Assembly (NCBI GenBank): GCA_019744975.1
Contig: JAIETP010000014.1
Location: 1-64,000, forward strand
Length of the DNA: 64,000 bases
Direction: 5' to 3'
Source of the DNA: Burkholderiales bacterium
Lineage (GTDB): Bacteria; Pseudomonadota; Gammaproteobacteria; Burkholderiales; SG8-41
Shown here piece by piece: positions 16,956-26,284 of the stretch (position 1 is its first letter; each line of letters starts with the position of its first letter). A program made the translations under genes and the position numbers. The notes beneath the pieces are model-generated. The model ran no database searches. It saw only the letters and a program-made list of their open reading frames with translations, and was not told the DNA's origin.

Positions 16956-18584
16956 TCAAAAACGGAATACCAGCGAGGGTTCATCCATGCGGTCGCGGGG
17001 TTTGTGCATGCGTGCGGCCATTGCCAGCGCATGGGGCGCCGCCTCGAAGAGTATCTGCATCCGGCGTTCGTCCAGGCGCAGGCCGGCGCGCCGTGCCATC
17101 GTTTCCACGTGCGCGCGCGTCGTTGCATCGAGGTCGGCCGTTCCCGGTTCGTTGGCCCGGGTATCCACCGCCGGCGGCGAAACGCCGGGCGCAAGCAGGG
17201 GACGGCGCAGATGCCAGTCGGTGGCCAGCTGGTAGGCATGGCCGGCGCGCAGCACCTGCGCGTCGCCCGAAGGACGCGCCAGCAACTGCAGGCCCAGCGG
17301 CAGCCCGCTTTTTGAAAAACCGCAGGGCAGCACCAGCGCCGGCGTGCGCGCGACATTGGACGGCGTAAAGGCGTTGGAGCGCTGCCAGAAATTGAGCGTC
17401 TTGTGCGCATCCAGCCGCGGCGCCGGACCGAAACCGCAGGTGAGCAACACGTCATATCGTTCGACCAGCGGTTTCATTTCAGCCAGGTAGCGGCGATGCT
17501 CGCGCAGCGCCTGCACGTAATCCGCGGCCTGGAACAGGCAGGCGGGCAGGATGCGGCCGAGAAAATCGCGGCCGAAATCACCGGGCCGCGCGGCCAGCTG
17601 GTCCTGGTGAATCGCGAAGATCTCGCTCTCCGCGATGATGACCTTGATATCGAGTCCGTCCATCATCGGTCGCGCGCGGCAGTCTTCGACTTTTGCCCCG
17701 GCGCGGATGAACATCCGGATCGCCTCATCGAGCGCCGCCGCGTGCTCCGGGTGGGCAGGCAGATCCTCCTCCCAGTAATGGCGCAGTACGCCGACCTTCA
17801 AGCCACGGATGTCGGGGTTGAGTGCTGCGCGAAAATCAGGGATGTCCTGCCGGATGCTGCCTGCGTCCTGCGCATCGTAGCCGGCGATGGCCTGCAGCAG
17901 GATCGCGCAATCCTCCGCGCTGCGCGCCATCGGCCCGCAATGATCGAAGGTGAATGAATTGGGGATCACGCCGGCGCGGCTGACCAGCCCGTAAGTCGGC
18001 ATCAGTCCGGTAATGCCGCAGAACGACGCCGGTCCGCGGATCGAACCGCCGGTATCGGAGCCCAGCGCCGCCGGCGTCAGCCCGGCGGCGAGTGCCGCGC
18101 CGGCACCGCTGGATGAGCCGCCGGTGAAATGCGCAAGGTTCCACGGATTGCGCGATGGCGGCCACGGCAGGTCAAACGACGGTCCGCCGTGCGCGAACTC
18201 ATGGGTCTGCAGCTTGCCGAGCAACACCGCGCCCGCATCACGCAGTCTGCGGGTGGCGGTGGCATCCTCTGCGGGGATGTTGTCCGCGCAAATCCTGGAG
18301 CCGCCGGAAGTCAGGATTCCCCGTGTGTTGTAGATGTCCTTCAGCGCAAAAGGGATGCCGTGCAGCGGACCGCGGTAATCCCCGCGGGCGATTTCCTGCC
18401 CGGCCGCCGCTGCCTGCGCGCGCGCCATGTCCGCGGTGACCGTGATGTAGGCATTGAGCTGGGGATCCAGCGCGACGATGCGCGCCAGCATCGCCTCGGT
18501 CAGTTCAAGCGGCGAAAGTTTTTTCGCCTGAATCAGCCGCGCAATCCCGGCAATGCCGAGGAAATGCAGATCTGCTGTGCTCAT
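16956..18584 (-). CDS. Amidase-signature-family amidase
   Basis: A 542-residue enzyme. The Ser-cisSer-Lys triad is visible: Lys82 in FALKDIY, cis-Ser within TGGSSSGAGA (about 154-162), and nucleophile Ser181 in GSDTGGSIRGP. Length and motifs fit GatA/AtzF-like hydrolases, but no gatB/gatC lie nearby, so a catabolic amidase is likelier than tRNA amidotransferase. It sits between a Bug receptor and an aspartoacylase-like gene on one strand. Confidence 0.88.
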   Translation of the reverse strand: MSTADLHFLGIAGIARLIQAKKLSPLELTEAMLARIVALDPQLNAYITVTADMARAQAAAAGQEIARGDYRGPLHGIPFALKDIYNTRGILTSGGSRICADNIPAEDATATRRLRDAGAVLLGKLQTHEFAHGGPSFDLPWPPSRNPWNLAHFTGGSSSGAGAALAAGLTPAALGSDTGGSIRGPASFCGITGLMPTYGLVSRAGVIPNSFTFDHCGPMARSAEDCAILLQAIAGYDAQDAGSIRQDIPDFRAALNPDIRGLKVGVLRHYWEEDLPAHPEHAAALDEAIRMFIRAGAKVEDCRARPMMDGLDIKVIIAESEIFAIHQDQLAARPGDFGRDFLGRILPACLFQAADYVQALREHRRYLAEMKPLVERYDVLLTCGFGPAPRLDAHKTLNFWQRSNAFTPSNVARTPALVLPCGFSKSGLPLGLQLLARPSGDAQVLRAGHAYQLATDWHLRRPLLAPGVSPPAVDTRANEPGTADLDATTRAHVETMARRAGLRLDERRMQILFEAAPHALAMAARMHKPRDRMDEPSLVFRF

Positions 18585-18635
18585 GTTGCGGGAACGGGAC
18601 TCGATGGTTATGGCCGTCCCCGGATTGTCGCATGT

Positions 18636-19613
18636 TCAGTCGATGGTTGCGCCCGCCGCTTTCACCAACTTGCCCAGCTTGGCAATGTCGCTGCGCAGAT
18701 GTTCCGTGAATTTCGCGGGCGTCATCATTACCGGCGCCGCGCCGTAGCCCGTCCAGATGTCCCTGACCTTCTGCAGGGCGAGCATTTTTCCGATTTCACC
18801 GTTCAGCTGGGCAACAACGTCGCCGGGCATGCCGGCGGGCCCCATCATGCCGCTGTAGAGTACGATGTCAAAACCCTTCAGGGTTTCAGTCATCGCCGGA
18901 ACCTCGGGTACCACCGGTGAACGGCTCATGCTCGTCACTCCCAGTGCACGCAGCTTGCCGGCCTTGATGTGCGGCAGGGCAGCCGGCGTGGTCGAAAAGC
19001 TGATCGACGCCTCGCCACCCAGCACTGCCGCCACCGCCGGCGCGCTGCCCTTGTACGGGATGTGCACCATCTTGACCTTGGCCATCGATTTCAGCGTTTC
19101 ACCCGAGAGATGCAGAATGGTGCCGTTACCGGAAGACGCATAGTTGATCTCGTCGGGCCGCGCCTTCGCCAGCGCCACCAGTTCGGCAACGGATTTCACC
19201 GGCAGCGAAGGATGCACGATCAGGATCAGCGGCGTCTGCGCGACCATCGAGACCTGCGAGAAATCCTGCACCGAATCGAAGGGCAATCTGGAATAAAGCG
19301 ATGCATTGATGGCATGCGTGGTGACATCGGTGAAATAAAGCGTGTAACCGTCAGCCGGGGACTTCGCGACCTGCGCCGCGGCCAGCGTGGTGCCGGCGCC
19401 CGGACGATTGTCCACGACAAATTGCTGGCCCTGGGTGGTGCTCAGGTGCTGCACGATCACCCGCGCCAGTCCGTCGGAAATGCCGCCTGGCGGAAACGGC
19501 ACAACGACACGAACGGGACGCAGGGGATATTGCTGTGCGCTGACAAGGCCTGCGGGAACGAACAATGCTGCGCCGAATGCAAACAGGGCGCAAAAACGCA
19601 AATGGCTGTTCAT
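18636..19613 (-). CDS. Bug/TctC-family substrate-binding protein
   Basis: A 325-residue periplasmic receptor with signal peptide ending near GLVSAQQ, then YPLRPVRVVVPFPPGGISD, the family ligand loop. I start at MNSHLRFCAL (GGAG about 8 bases upstream) rather than the ORF-track Met. It heads the run Bug-amidase-aspartoacylase; by analogy with other Bug clusters it may bind the compound the two enzymes process. No TctAB genes are in the window. Confidence 0.88.
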   Translation of the reverse strand: MNSHLRFCALFAFGAALFVPAGLVSAQQYPLRPVRVVVPFPPGGISDGLARVIVQHLSTTQGQQFVVDNRPGAGTTLAAAQVAKSPADGYTLYFTDVTTHAINASLYSRLPFDSVQDFSQVSMVAQTPLILIVHPSLPVKSVAELVALAKARPDEINYASSGNGTILHLSGETLKSMAKVKMVHIPYKGSAPAVAAVLGGEASISFSTTPAALPHIKAGKLRALGVTSMSRSPVVPEVPAMTETLKGFDIVLYSGMMGPAGMPGDVVAQLNGEIGKMLALQKVRDIWTGYGAAPVMMTPAKFTEHLRSDIAKLGKLVKAAGATID

Positions 19614-19824
19614 GAGAACTCCGGAGAAAATGTTGTGATGTGATGCGTGGATTTGGCAATACGTCATGCTACAGACGAGCTACAACCGAGCAACAACCAT
19701 GCCACGAAGAAAAACCATCCGGCCGCAGGACGGACAGCGGCTGCAGCCGGTTGCTGATCCTTCTGTGCGCGTCGATGTGGTGCAAAGCGCGGCGGCTTTG
19801 CACCATTCAACATCAACCCGGCGG

Positions 19825-20571
19825 CTAAACGGGATTTTCAATGTCGATAAAGCGGTGATTCAGACCAAAACGCTGTGCCAGGTGTTCACCCAGCGCCTGC
19901 ACGCCGTAACGCTCGGTGGCATGGTGGCCGGCGGCGATGTAGGCAACGCCGGATTCGCGCGCGGCATGCACGGTCTGCTCGGAAATTTCGCCGCTGATGT
20001 AGGCATCGACGCCGAGCGCGATCGCCTGTTCGAACAGGCCCTGCGCACCCCCGGTGCACCAGGCGACGCGGCGCAGCGGACGCGCCGGATCGCCAATCAC
20101 CAGAGGCGATCGTGCGATTTTTTTACCGATCAGGTCTGAAAACTGTGACAGCGTAGTGGCAACCGCCGGCGTGCCGTGCATACCGACGTTCTGCTCGCCG
20201 AAACGGCCGGACGGTGTCAGGCCGAGGCGTTGTGCCAACAGGGCGTTGTTGCCGACTTCGGAATGCACATCCAGCGGCAGGTGATAGGCAAAAAGGTTGA
20301 TGTCGTGTTCCAGCAGCAGGCCGATGCGGCGACGGCGCATGCCGGTGATGCGTCCGTCTTCACCGCGCCAGAAATAGCCGTGATGCACGATCAGCGCATC
20401 GGCGCCGGCGGCAAGCGCAGCTTCGATCAGAGCCGCGGATGCGGTGACGCCGGTGACCAGGTTCGCGATTTCGGCGCGCCCTTCCACCTGCAGGCCGTTT
20501 GGGCAATAATCGCGAAAATCAGGGACTTGCAGGTAATCCGCCAGATAAGCGTCGAGCGCAGCGCGTTGCAT
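19825..20571 (-). CDS. Nif3-like dinuclear metal-centre protein
   Basis: A 248-residue Nif3/YbgI-family protein. [11 protein letters not shown] near the N-terminus, [22 protein letters not shown] and [10 protein letters not shown] provide the conserved His/Asp/Glu metal ligands. Three Met codons precede; I chose [10 protein letters not shown] because GGGAG lies just upstream and homologues begin there. Family function is unsettled (GTP cyclohydrolase-like or metal-storage hypotheses). The 211 bases before the Bug gene hold nothing I recognise. It is divergent from the Deg protease. Confidence 0.85.
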   Translation of the reverse strand: MQRAALDAYLADYLQVPDFRDYCPNGLQVEGRAEIANLVTGVTASAALIEAALAAGADALIVHHGYFWRGEDGRITGMRRRRIGLLLEHDINLFAYHLPLDVHSEVGNNALLAQRLGLTPSGRFGEQNVGMHGTPAVATTLSQFSDLIGKKIARSPLVIGDPARPLRRVAWCTGGAQGLFEQAIALGVDAYISGEISEQTVHAARESGVAYIAAGHHATERYGVQALGEHLAQRFGLNHRFIDIENPV

Positions 20572-20644
20572 AAGCTCCCGTTCCACAAGCTTCATTGAAT
20601 TCATCAAACAGAAAACATTGTAACCGCGTCCGCGCGGCCCCTTC

Positions 20645-21811
20645 ATGCGAAAACTCTGGCTTGTATTCTGTCAAACAGCGACCGTCTGCCTGGCTGCGCT
20701 GTTCGTGGTCGGCACGCTGCGCCCCGACCTGCTGAACGGCAACACGCCGCAGGGCGCGGTGATCACCACCGTCAAACAGATGACGGGGGACGGCGCCGCG
20801 CCGCGCGCCGCCTCGTACAGCGATGCCGCGAAAAAAGCGATGCCGGCGGTGGTCAATATTTTCACGTCACAGGCGGTCAAGGCGCAGCAGCGGCATCCGC
20901 TGATGGATGATCCGGTATTCCGTTATTTTTTCGGCGACCAGGCCGAGGCGCAGAGCCAGCCCAGCACCAATCTGGGCTCCGGCGTGATCGTCAGCGAATC
21001 GGGTTACATCCTGACCAACAGCCATGTGGTCGAGGCTGCGGACAGCATCGAGGTCGCGCTGGCGGACACGCGGCGGGTCAACGCCAAGGTGGTCGGCACC
21101 GATCCCGAGTCCGATCTCGCGGTGCTGAAAATCGACCTGCCCAAGCTGCCGGCGATCACCTTCGCCCCGCCCGACGGCGCGCGCGTCGGCGACGTGGTGC
21201 TGGCCATCGGTAACCCCTTCGGCGTCGGGCAGACGGTGACCCTTGGCATCGTCAGCGCGCTGGGGCGCAGCCATCTCGGCATCAACACCTTTGAAAATTT
21301 CATCCAGACCGATGCCGCGATCAATCCCGGCAATTCCGGCGGCGCGCTGGTCGACATCAACGGCAACCTGCTCGGCATCAACACCGCGATTTATTCGCGC
21401 ACCCCCGGCGGCGCGTCACTGGGCATCGGCTTTGCGATCCCGGCCAGCACCGCAAAAACGGTGATGGAACAGATCATCCAGAACGGTTCGGTGCAGCGCG
21501 GCTGGATCGGCGTCGGTGTGCAGGAAATGACCCGGGAAATCGCCGAGTCGTTCAAATTGCCGGGCACGACGCGCGGCGCGCTGATCACCGAAGTATTCCG
21601 CGGCACACCCGCCGACCGCGGCGGCATGAAAGTCGGCGATGTACTGGTTGCCGTCGACGGCAAGACAGTCACCGACTCGTCAACCATGCTCAACCTGATC
21701 GCCGCACTGACCCCCGGCAGCCAGGCCACGCTGCGTGTCATCCGGGAAAGGAAGGAAATCGACCTGAAGGTGACGGTCGGCAAACGGCCGAAACAGCCGC
21801 GCAAAGAATGA
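20645..21811 (+). CDS. Membrane-anchored Deg-family serine protease (DegS/AlgW-like)
   Basis: A 388-residue trypsin-like protease. An uncleaved-looking N-terminal hydrophobic segment (about 5-24) anchors it; the triad is H127 (TNSHVVE), D157 (ESDLAVLK) and S231 ([11 protein letters not shown]). A single PDZ domain follows (about 285-385, [11 protein letters not shown]). One PDZ plus an anchor fits DegS/AlgW-type sensors better than two-PDZ DegP/DegQ, although betaproteobacterial homologues at this position are often called degQ. It acts in periplasmic protein quality control. Confidence 0.9.
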   Translation: MRKLWLVFCQTATVCLAALFVVGTLRPDLLNGNTPQGAVITTVKQMTGDGAAPRAASYSDAAKKAMPAVVNIFTSQAVKAQQRHPLMDDPVFRYFFGDQAEAQSQPSTNLGSGVIVSESGYILTNSHVVEAADSIEVALADTRRVNAKVVGTDPESDLAVLKIDLPKLPAITFAPPDGARVGDVVLAIGNPFGVGQTVTLGIVSALGRSHLGINTFENFIQTDAAINPGNSGGALVDINGNLLGINTAIYSRTPGGASLGIGFAIPASTAKTVMEQIIQNGSVQRGWIGVGVQEMTREIAESFKLPGTTRGALITEVFRGTPADRGGMKVGDVLVAVDGKTVTDSSTMLNLIAALTPGSQATLRVIRERKEIDLKVTVGKRPKQPRKE

Positions 21812-21848
21812 TCACTAAGCCGGTAACCCCGACCGGCGGCTCCAGCGG

Positions 21849-21867
21849 GCTAAGCCGTAGGCTTAGC
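21849..21867. terminator. Hairpin between convergent degQ-like and tatC genes
   Basis: GCTAAGCC-GTA-GGCTTAGC is a perfect 8-bp stem with a 3-base loop between convergently transcribed genes. It lacks a T-tract on either strand, so it is a possible bidirectional, weak or factor-assisted terminator. Confidence 0.5.
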
Positions 21868-21948
21868 CGGCAACAGCGGCCGGCACCTTAATCCGTGGCA
21901 AGTTCGACCGCGAATCCATCTGACCTGGTTTGTGCTTAACCAGCGATC

Positions 21949-22770
21949 TTAGTTGCCGGAACGCGAACGTTCTTCGGCGGCGATACGATCGAGTTCCGCT
22001 TCCTGCGCTGCATCCGACGGTGGGCTGTAGTTTTCCGCAGCATCGCCCTCCTCGCTGCGCGGGCGCGGCGGCACAAACCTCGCTGCGAACAAGCCCAGCT
22101 CGAACAACAGGCACATCGGTATCGCCAGCAGCAGCTGTGACACCACGTCCGGCGGGGTGACTATCGCCGCGATGATGAAGGCAATGACAATGAAATAGGG
22201 CCGGATGTCGCGCAACTGCTGCAGTGTCACGATACCCATGCGCGTCAGCATCACCACCACGATCGGGGTCTCGAAAGTCAGGCCGAAGGCCATGAACATG
22301 GTGAGCACGAAATTGAGATAGTTCTCGATGTCCGGCGCCACCGAAATGCTTTTCGGCGCGATCTGGTTGATGAAGTGGAACACGGTGTTGAATACGAAGA
22401 AATAACAGAACGCGATGCCGATCACGAACAGCACCGTGCTCATCACCACCAGCGGCAGCACCAGGCGCTTTTCGTGGTTGTAGAGGCCGGGCGCGATGAA
22501 CGACCAGGCCTGGAACAGCGTGTAGGGCAGCGTGATCATGAAGGCCACCATCATCGCCACCTTGACCGGCACCAGGAACGGCGTGATCACACCGGTGGCG
22601 ATCATTTTTGCACCTTCAGGCAAAGCGCTCATCATCGGCGTTGCCAGCAGGTCGTAGAGATCGGAGGCAAACGGGATCAGCACCAGCAGCACCAGGCCGA
22701 ACGCGATCAGCGCGCGCAGCAACCGGTCGCGCAACTCGACCAGGTGGGAAATAAAGGTGTCTTCGGTCAC
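21949..22770 (-). CDS. tatC: Sec-independent protein translocase TatC
   Basis: A 273-residue six-helix membrane protein. FISHLVELRDRLLRA is the TatC N-terminal signature and FETPIVVVMLTRMGIV is in the conserved periplasmic/helix region. An unusual acidic tail of about 40 residues (EEGDAAENYSPPSDAAQEAE) follows the last helix. TatC recognises twin-arginine signals; candidate substrates here are the amidohydrolase and the Rieske protein. Last gene of hisGDCBHAFIE-tatABC. Confidence 0.95.
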   Translation of the reverse strand: MTEDTFISHLVELRDRLLRALIAFGLVLLVLIPFASDLYDLLATPMMSALPEGAKMIATGVITPFLVPVKVAMMVAFMITLPYTLFQAWSFIAPGLYNHEKRLVLPLVVMSTVLFVIGIAFCYFFVFNTVFHFINQIAPKSISVAPDIENYLNFVLTMFMAFGLTFETPIVVVMLTRMGIVTLQQLRDIRPYFIVIAFIIAAIVTPPDVVSQLLLAIPMCLLFELGLFAARFVPPRPRSEEGDAAENYSPPSDAAQEAELDRIAAEERSRSGN

Positions 22771-22782
22771 TGCGCGTTTCTT

Positions 22783-23142
22783 TTATGCCGGCTTGACAGG
22801 GTCCGGCACGGCGGGAACTTCGGGTGCGGCCGGCGTGGCATCTGCGGTGGCTGCCGGCTTATCGGCCGTAATTTTGTTCATTTCGGTTTCAGCGGACTGG
22901 ACTTCGGCGGTCACCGACTGCTCGACCGAGCGCACGGTGTCCTGCATGCTTGATTGCAGCTTGCGCAGGTCGTCGAGCGCCATTTCGCGGCTGATGTCGG
23001 ATTTCACGTCGTTGACATAACGCTGCATGCGACCGAACAGGTGGCCAACGGTGCGCGCGACCTTGGGCAGTTTTTCCGGGCCAATGACGATCAGCGCCAC
23101 CACGGCAATGACCATCAGTTCGGAGAAGCCGATATCGAACAT
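22783..23142 (-). CDS. tatB: Twin-arginine translocase subunit TatB
   Basis: A 119-residue protein. MFDIGFSELMVIAVVALIVIGPEKLP is the TatB membrane helix and hinge; an amphipathic helix and an Ala/Pro-rich tail follow. TatB partners TatC in signal recognition. It lies 12 bases upstream of tatC and is separated from tatA by a repeat-rich gap. Confidence 0.95.
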   Translation of the reverse strand: MFDIGFSELMVIAVVALIVIGPEKLPKVARTVGHLFGRMQRYVNDVKSDISREMALDDLRKLQSSMQDTVRSVEQSVTAEVQSAETEMNKITADKPAATADATPAAPEVPAVPDPVKPA

Positions 23143-23145
23143 GAT

Positions 23146-23232
23146 GAGGCGTGAAGAGTGAAGGGGTGAATGCGTGAAGGGGTGCGACGGGCTCGGGAAA
23201 ATTCCCGGACTTAGCCTTTACCCTTCACCATC
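23146..23232. repeat. Degenerate GTGAAGGG-type repeats between tatA and tatB
   Basis: The gap contains GTGAAGAGTGAAGGGGTGAA and GTGAAGGGGTG, then an oppositely oriented TTTACCCTTCACC, leaving an imperfect inverted arrangement with CGGGAAAATTCCCG in between. It resembles the cleaner octamer arrays at 25153-25313 and 34198-34314. Confidence 0.5.
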
Positions 23233-23238
23233 AACCCG

Positions 23239-23469
23239 TCAGGACTTCGTGGTTTCCTTGCGCGCTTCGCCGTCGATGGTCTGCCCGGTCGAGGGCGGGA
23301 TTTCGGTCTTGGTTTCGGCGGACTTGTCGTCGCCGGATTTCACGCCTTCCTTGAAACCCTTGACCGCACCGCCGAGGTCGGAGCCGATGTTGCGCAGTTT
23401 TTTGGTGCCGAATATCAGAACCACCACCAGCAACACGATCAACCAATGCCAGATGCTGAACGAACCCAT
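23239..23469 (-). CDS. tatA: Twin-arginine translocase subunit TatA
   Basis: A 76-residue protein: [21 protein letters not shown] is the TatA/E membrane helix, [20 protein letters not shown] the amphipathic helix, then a charged tail. TatA oligomerises to form the translocation path. It follows hisE by 72 bases. Confidence 0.95.
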   Translation of the reverse strand: MGSFSIWHWLIVLLVVVLIFGTKKLRNIGSDLGGAVKGFKEGVKSGDDKSAETKTEIPPSTGQTIDGEARKETTKS

Positions 23470-23541
23470 AACAAGCTCCTCATGATCCGTGCATGTGCAC
23501 GGGGTGGAAATCCATTTGCGCGATATCGCGCCCTGCCGCAG

Positions 23542-23877
23542 TCACGGCCCCTGCTTGCGCGACGCTTTTTCGGCCACGCCGGATACGCCTTCGCGCCGTT
23601 GCAATTCGGCGAGCACATCTTCCGGACCGGCACCATGCCAGGCCAGCAGTACCAGCGTATGAAACCACAGGTCGGCCGTTTCGCGGACCAGGTGCAGTTT
23701 ATCACCCTCCTTCGAGGCAAGAAGCGTCTCCGCCGCCTCCTCCAGCACCTTGCGCAGGATCGCATCCTCGCCCTTGGCCAGCAGGCCGGCGACGTACGAA
23801 CCCGATGCATCGGCGCCCTTGCGCGCGGTGATGGTCTCGCCCAGCCGCAGCAGTATGTCTTTGTCGATGTTGGCCAT
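23542..23877 (-). CDS. hisE: Phosphoribosyl-ATP pyrophosphatase
   Basis: A 111-residue all-alpha NTP-pyrophosphatase-fold protein: KVLEEAAETLLAS and RETADLWFHTLVLL carry the acidic Mg-binding residues (ExxE and ExxD). It catalyses the second step of histidine synthesis, PR-ATP to PR-AMP. It is a separate gene from hisI, 7 bases downstream of it. Confidence 0.95.
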   Translation of the reverse strand: MANIDKDILLRLGETITARKGADASGSYVAGLLAKGEDAILRKVLEEAAETLLASKEGDKLHLVRETADLWFHTLVLLAWHGAGPEDVLAELQRREGVSGVAEKASRKQGP

Positions 23878-23884
23878 TACAGTG

Positions 23885-24274
23885 CTACGGTTTCTTGTAA
23901 ATCATTTTGGGATCCTTCAACACCGGATCAACCTCGACCCAGTCGCCGTTGCGCAATTCATGAAAAAAGCAGCTGTGCCGCCCGGTGTGGCAGGCAATGC
24001 CGCCGACCTGCTCGACTTCGAACAGCAATACATCCGTATCGCAATCGAGCCGGATCGACTTCACCTTCTGCACATGACCGGACTCTTCGCCCTTGTGCCA
24101 GAGTTTTTTTCGCGACCGCGACCAGTAATGAGCCTCGCCGGTGGCCGCGGTCTGCTGCAGCGCTTCGCGGTTCACCCACGCGACCGTCAGCACCCGCCCC
24201 GAGCCCGTTTCCTGTGTCACCACCGGGATCAGCCCGTCGACGCCCCAGTGTATGCGGTTCAGCCAGTCTGACAC
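23885..24274 (-). CDS. hisI: Phosphoribosyl-AMP cyclohydrolase
   Basis: A 129-residue protein. [17 protein letters not shown] and [13 protein letters not shown] contain the metal-binding Asp and Cys residues of HisI. It opens the purine ring of PR-AMP, third step of histidine synthesis. The stand-alone (non-fused) hisI is usual in betaproteobacteria. It is separated from hisF by 100 bases containing an AT-rich motif. Confidence 0.95.
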   Translation of the reverse strand: MSDWLNRIHWGVDGLIPVVTQETGSGRVLTVAWVNREALQQTAATGEAHYWSRSRKKLWHKGEESGHVQKVKSIRLDCDTDVLLFEVEQVGGIACHTGRHSCFFHELRNGDWVEVDPVLKDPKMIYKKP

Positions 24275-24316
24275 CCTGTTCTCCTGTTGCCCGGGAAAGC
24301 TGACCCGGAAATTTAT

Positions 24317-24331
24317 AACTATTTGATTTTA
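24317..24331 (+). repeat. AT-rich 15-mer motif, variant copy
   Basis: AACTATTTGATTTTA in the hisF-hisI gap differs at one base from the exact copies and is followed by ATTGTATTTTTATTAAAC, making the most AT-rich island in the his operon. Confidence 0.55.
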
Positions 24332-24374
24332 ATTGTATTTTTATTAAACTTCAAATCAACGCTTCGAGTCCAGC

Positions 24375-25145
24375 TTATAAGCGGACCTCAATACCCCGCT
24401 GCGCCATACGCTCCTTGGCTTGGCGCACCGTGTATTCGCCAAAATGAAAAATGCTCGCGGCGAGCACCGCGTCGGCGTGGCCGATGGTAACGCCGTCGGC
24501 CAGATGGTCGAGGTTTCCGACACCACCGCTGGCGATGATCGGAATATCCAGCGCCGATGAAAACGCACTGGTCAGTTCGAGATCGAATCCGACACGCGTA
24601 CCGTCACGATCCATGCTGGTGAGCAGGATTTCGCCCGCGCCCAGCGCCTGCATTTTCTTGCCCCACTCCACCGCATCCAGTCCCGTGGCCTTGCGACCGC
24701 CGTGGGTATACACCTCCCAGCGCAAGGGTCCGTCTCCGGCAACACGTTTGGCGTCGACGGCGACGACGATGCACTGCGCACCATAACGGCCGCTGGCATC
24801 GGCAACGAGCTGCGGATTCTGCACTGCGGACGTGTTGATGCTGACCTTGTCGGCGCCGGCATTGAGCAGGCGGCGCACATCTTCCACCGAGCGCACGCCG
24901 CCGCCAACCGTCAGCGGTATGAACACTTGTGCTGCGACGGACTCGATGATGTGCAGGATCAGGCCGCGATCATCGCTGCTTGCCGTGATGTCGAGAAAGG
25001 TCAGTTCGTCGGCACCCTGGTCATCGTAGCGGCGCGCGATTTCGACCGGATCACCCGCATCCTTCAGCTCGACAAAATTGACACCCTTGACCACGCGGCC
25101 GGCGGTGACGTCGAGACAGGGAATGATGCGTTTGGCGAGGGACAT
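24375..25145 (-). CDS. hisF: Imidazole glycerol phosphate synthase subunit HisF
   Basis: A 256-residue TIM-barrel. [21 protein letters not shown] carries the catalytic Asp of CLDV, and IIASGGVGN the phosphate site with the second half-barrel Asp region. The ORF-track start is extended by 34 residues encoded by a tandem octamer array; I use the ATG at 25145, where homologues start. HisF with HisH forms IGP and AICAR. Confidence 0.96.
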   Translation of the reverse strand: MSLAKRIIPCLDVTAGRVVKGVNFVELKDAGDPVEIARRYDDQGADELTFLDITASSDDRGLILHIIESVAAQVFIPLTVGGGVRSVEDVRRLLNAGADKVSINTSAVQNPQLVADASGRYGAQCIVVAVDAKRVAGDGPLRWEVYTHGGRKATGLDAVEWGKKMQALGAGEILLTSMDRDGTRVGFDLELTSAFSSALDIPIIASGGVGNLDHLADGVTIGHADAVLAASIFHFGEYTVRQAKERMAQRGIEVRL

Positions 25146-25152
25146 TGACGGC

Positions 25153-25232
25153 GTGAACGGGTGAACGGGTGAACGGGTGAACGGGTGAACGGGTGAACGG
25201 GTGAACGGGTGAACGGGTGAACGGGTGAACGG
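25153..25232. repeat. Ten tandem copies of an 8-mer (GTGAACGG)
   Basis: Ten uninterrupted copies of GTGAACGG occupy the hisF leader, starting 7 bases from its ATG. If read through, it would encode the in-frame peptide PFTRSPVH on the minus strand, but homologue alignment places hisF after it. Copy number could vary by slippage. Confidence 0.95.
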
Positions 25233-25248
25233 GTATAACCCCATCACT

Positions 25249-25313
25249 CCCCCTCTCCCCCGTTACCGGGGGAGAGGGCCGGGGAGAGGGGGCTCACTCG
25301 TTCACCCGTTCAC
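25249..25313. repeat. CCCTCTCCCC/GGGGAGAGGG hairpin plus inverted octamers
   Basis: CCCCCTCTCCCC and GGGGGAGAGGG pair around CGTTACC, followed by a second GGGGAGAGGGGG. Then CTCGTTCACCCGTTCAC runs in inverse orientation to the octamer array. The whole 25153-25313 block can therefore form one long stem; the G-runs could also form quadruplexes. The hisA stop codon lies within its right end. Confidence 0.75.
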
Positions 25314-26062
25314 TTCTCACCGCCTTTGGACAGTTTGTCGGCCAGCTTCTGCGCCGCCCTGAAATCCAGCGTGCCCTGGTACACCGCACGGCCGGTAATG
25401 GCGCCGGTGATGCCTTCGGCTTCGACCGCGCAGAGTTTTTTGACGTCTTCGAGATCGGTGATGCCGCCGCTGGCGATCACCGGCACGTTCAACTGCCGCG
25501 CCAGCGCCACCGTGGCTTCGATGTTGACGCCGGTCAACATGCCGTCGCGGCCGATGTCGGTGTAGATCACGGCTTCAACGCCGTAATCCTCGAATTTTTT
25601 CGCCAGGTCAACGACATCATGCCCGGTCATTTTCGACCAACCGTCAACCGCAACCTTGCCGTCCTTGGCATCCAGCGCAACGATGATATGCCCCTGGAAG
25701 GCGGTGCAGGCCTCCTGCAGAAAGCCCGGGGTTTTTACCGCAGCCGTGCCAATGACAATGTAGCTGATGCCGGCGTCGATATAGGCTTCGATGGTGTCGA
25801 GGTCGCGGATGCCGCCGCCCAGCTGCACCGGCAACTCGGTGCCCACCGCCTGGACAATGGCGCGAATCGCCGGCTGGTTCTTCGGCTTGCCGGCCGCGGC
25901 GCCGTTGAGATCAACCACATGCAGGCGACGCGCGCCCTGATCCAGCCATTGTTTGGCCATGGCGCCGGGATCTTCAGAAAATACCGTGGCATCCTTCATG
26001 TCGCCTTGTTTCAGGCGTACACAATGGCCGTCTTTCAGGTCAATGGCGGGAATAATCAGCAT
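25310..26062 (-). CDS. hisA: Phosphoribosylformimino-AICAR ribotide isomerase HisA
   Basis: A 250-residue TIM-barrel: [21 protein letters not shown] holds the catalytic Asp of AIDL, and [14 protein letters not shown] the second Asp. It catalyses the fourth step of histidine synthesis. The stop codon sits inside a repeat arm shared with the hisF leader. Confidence 0.96.
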   Translation of the reverse strand: MLIIPAIDLKDGHCVRLKQGDMKDATVFSEDPGAMAKQWLDQGARRLHVVDLNGAAAGKPKNQPAIRAIVQAVGTELPVQLGGGIRDLDTIEAYIDAGISYIVIGTAAVKTPGFLQEACTAFQGHIIVALDAKDGKVAVDGWSKMTGHDVVDLAKKFEDYGVEAVIYTDIGRDGMLTGVNIEATVALARQLNVPVIASGGITDLEDVKKLCAVEAEGITGAITGRAVYQGTLDFRAAQKLADKLSKGGEK

Positions 26063-26284
26063 GGAATATGAACAAAGTGCGTGAGGGAAAGTGCGGGGAG
26101 GCGCGGCGAATTGCGAAACCGGGTTTGGCCGAAATGAGTGGGCGACAGATAAACCGGATCAAATTGGCATCAGAAGAATGCGTCACAAAAGCCGCGACTA
26201 AAAAGCATTGTTTGTGTGTATGTTCGTCAGGTATTAATCATACTACAGCGGCAGCAATTGCAAGCCGATGATTGCAAGCCGGTT

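Noticed and set aside
19666-20139. 157-residue plus-strand ORF starting in the gap before the Nif3-like gene
   Set aside because: Most of it is antisense to the Nif3-like gene and the rest has no ribosome site or motif.
25145-25247. N-terminal extension of HisF from the ORF track ([18 protein letters not shown])
   Set aside because: It is translation of the octamer array; HisF homologues start at [12 protein letters not shown]. Kept only as a possibility in the findings.
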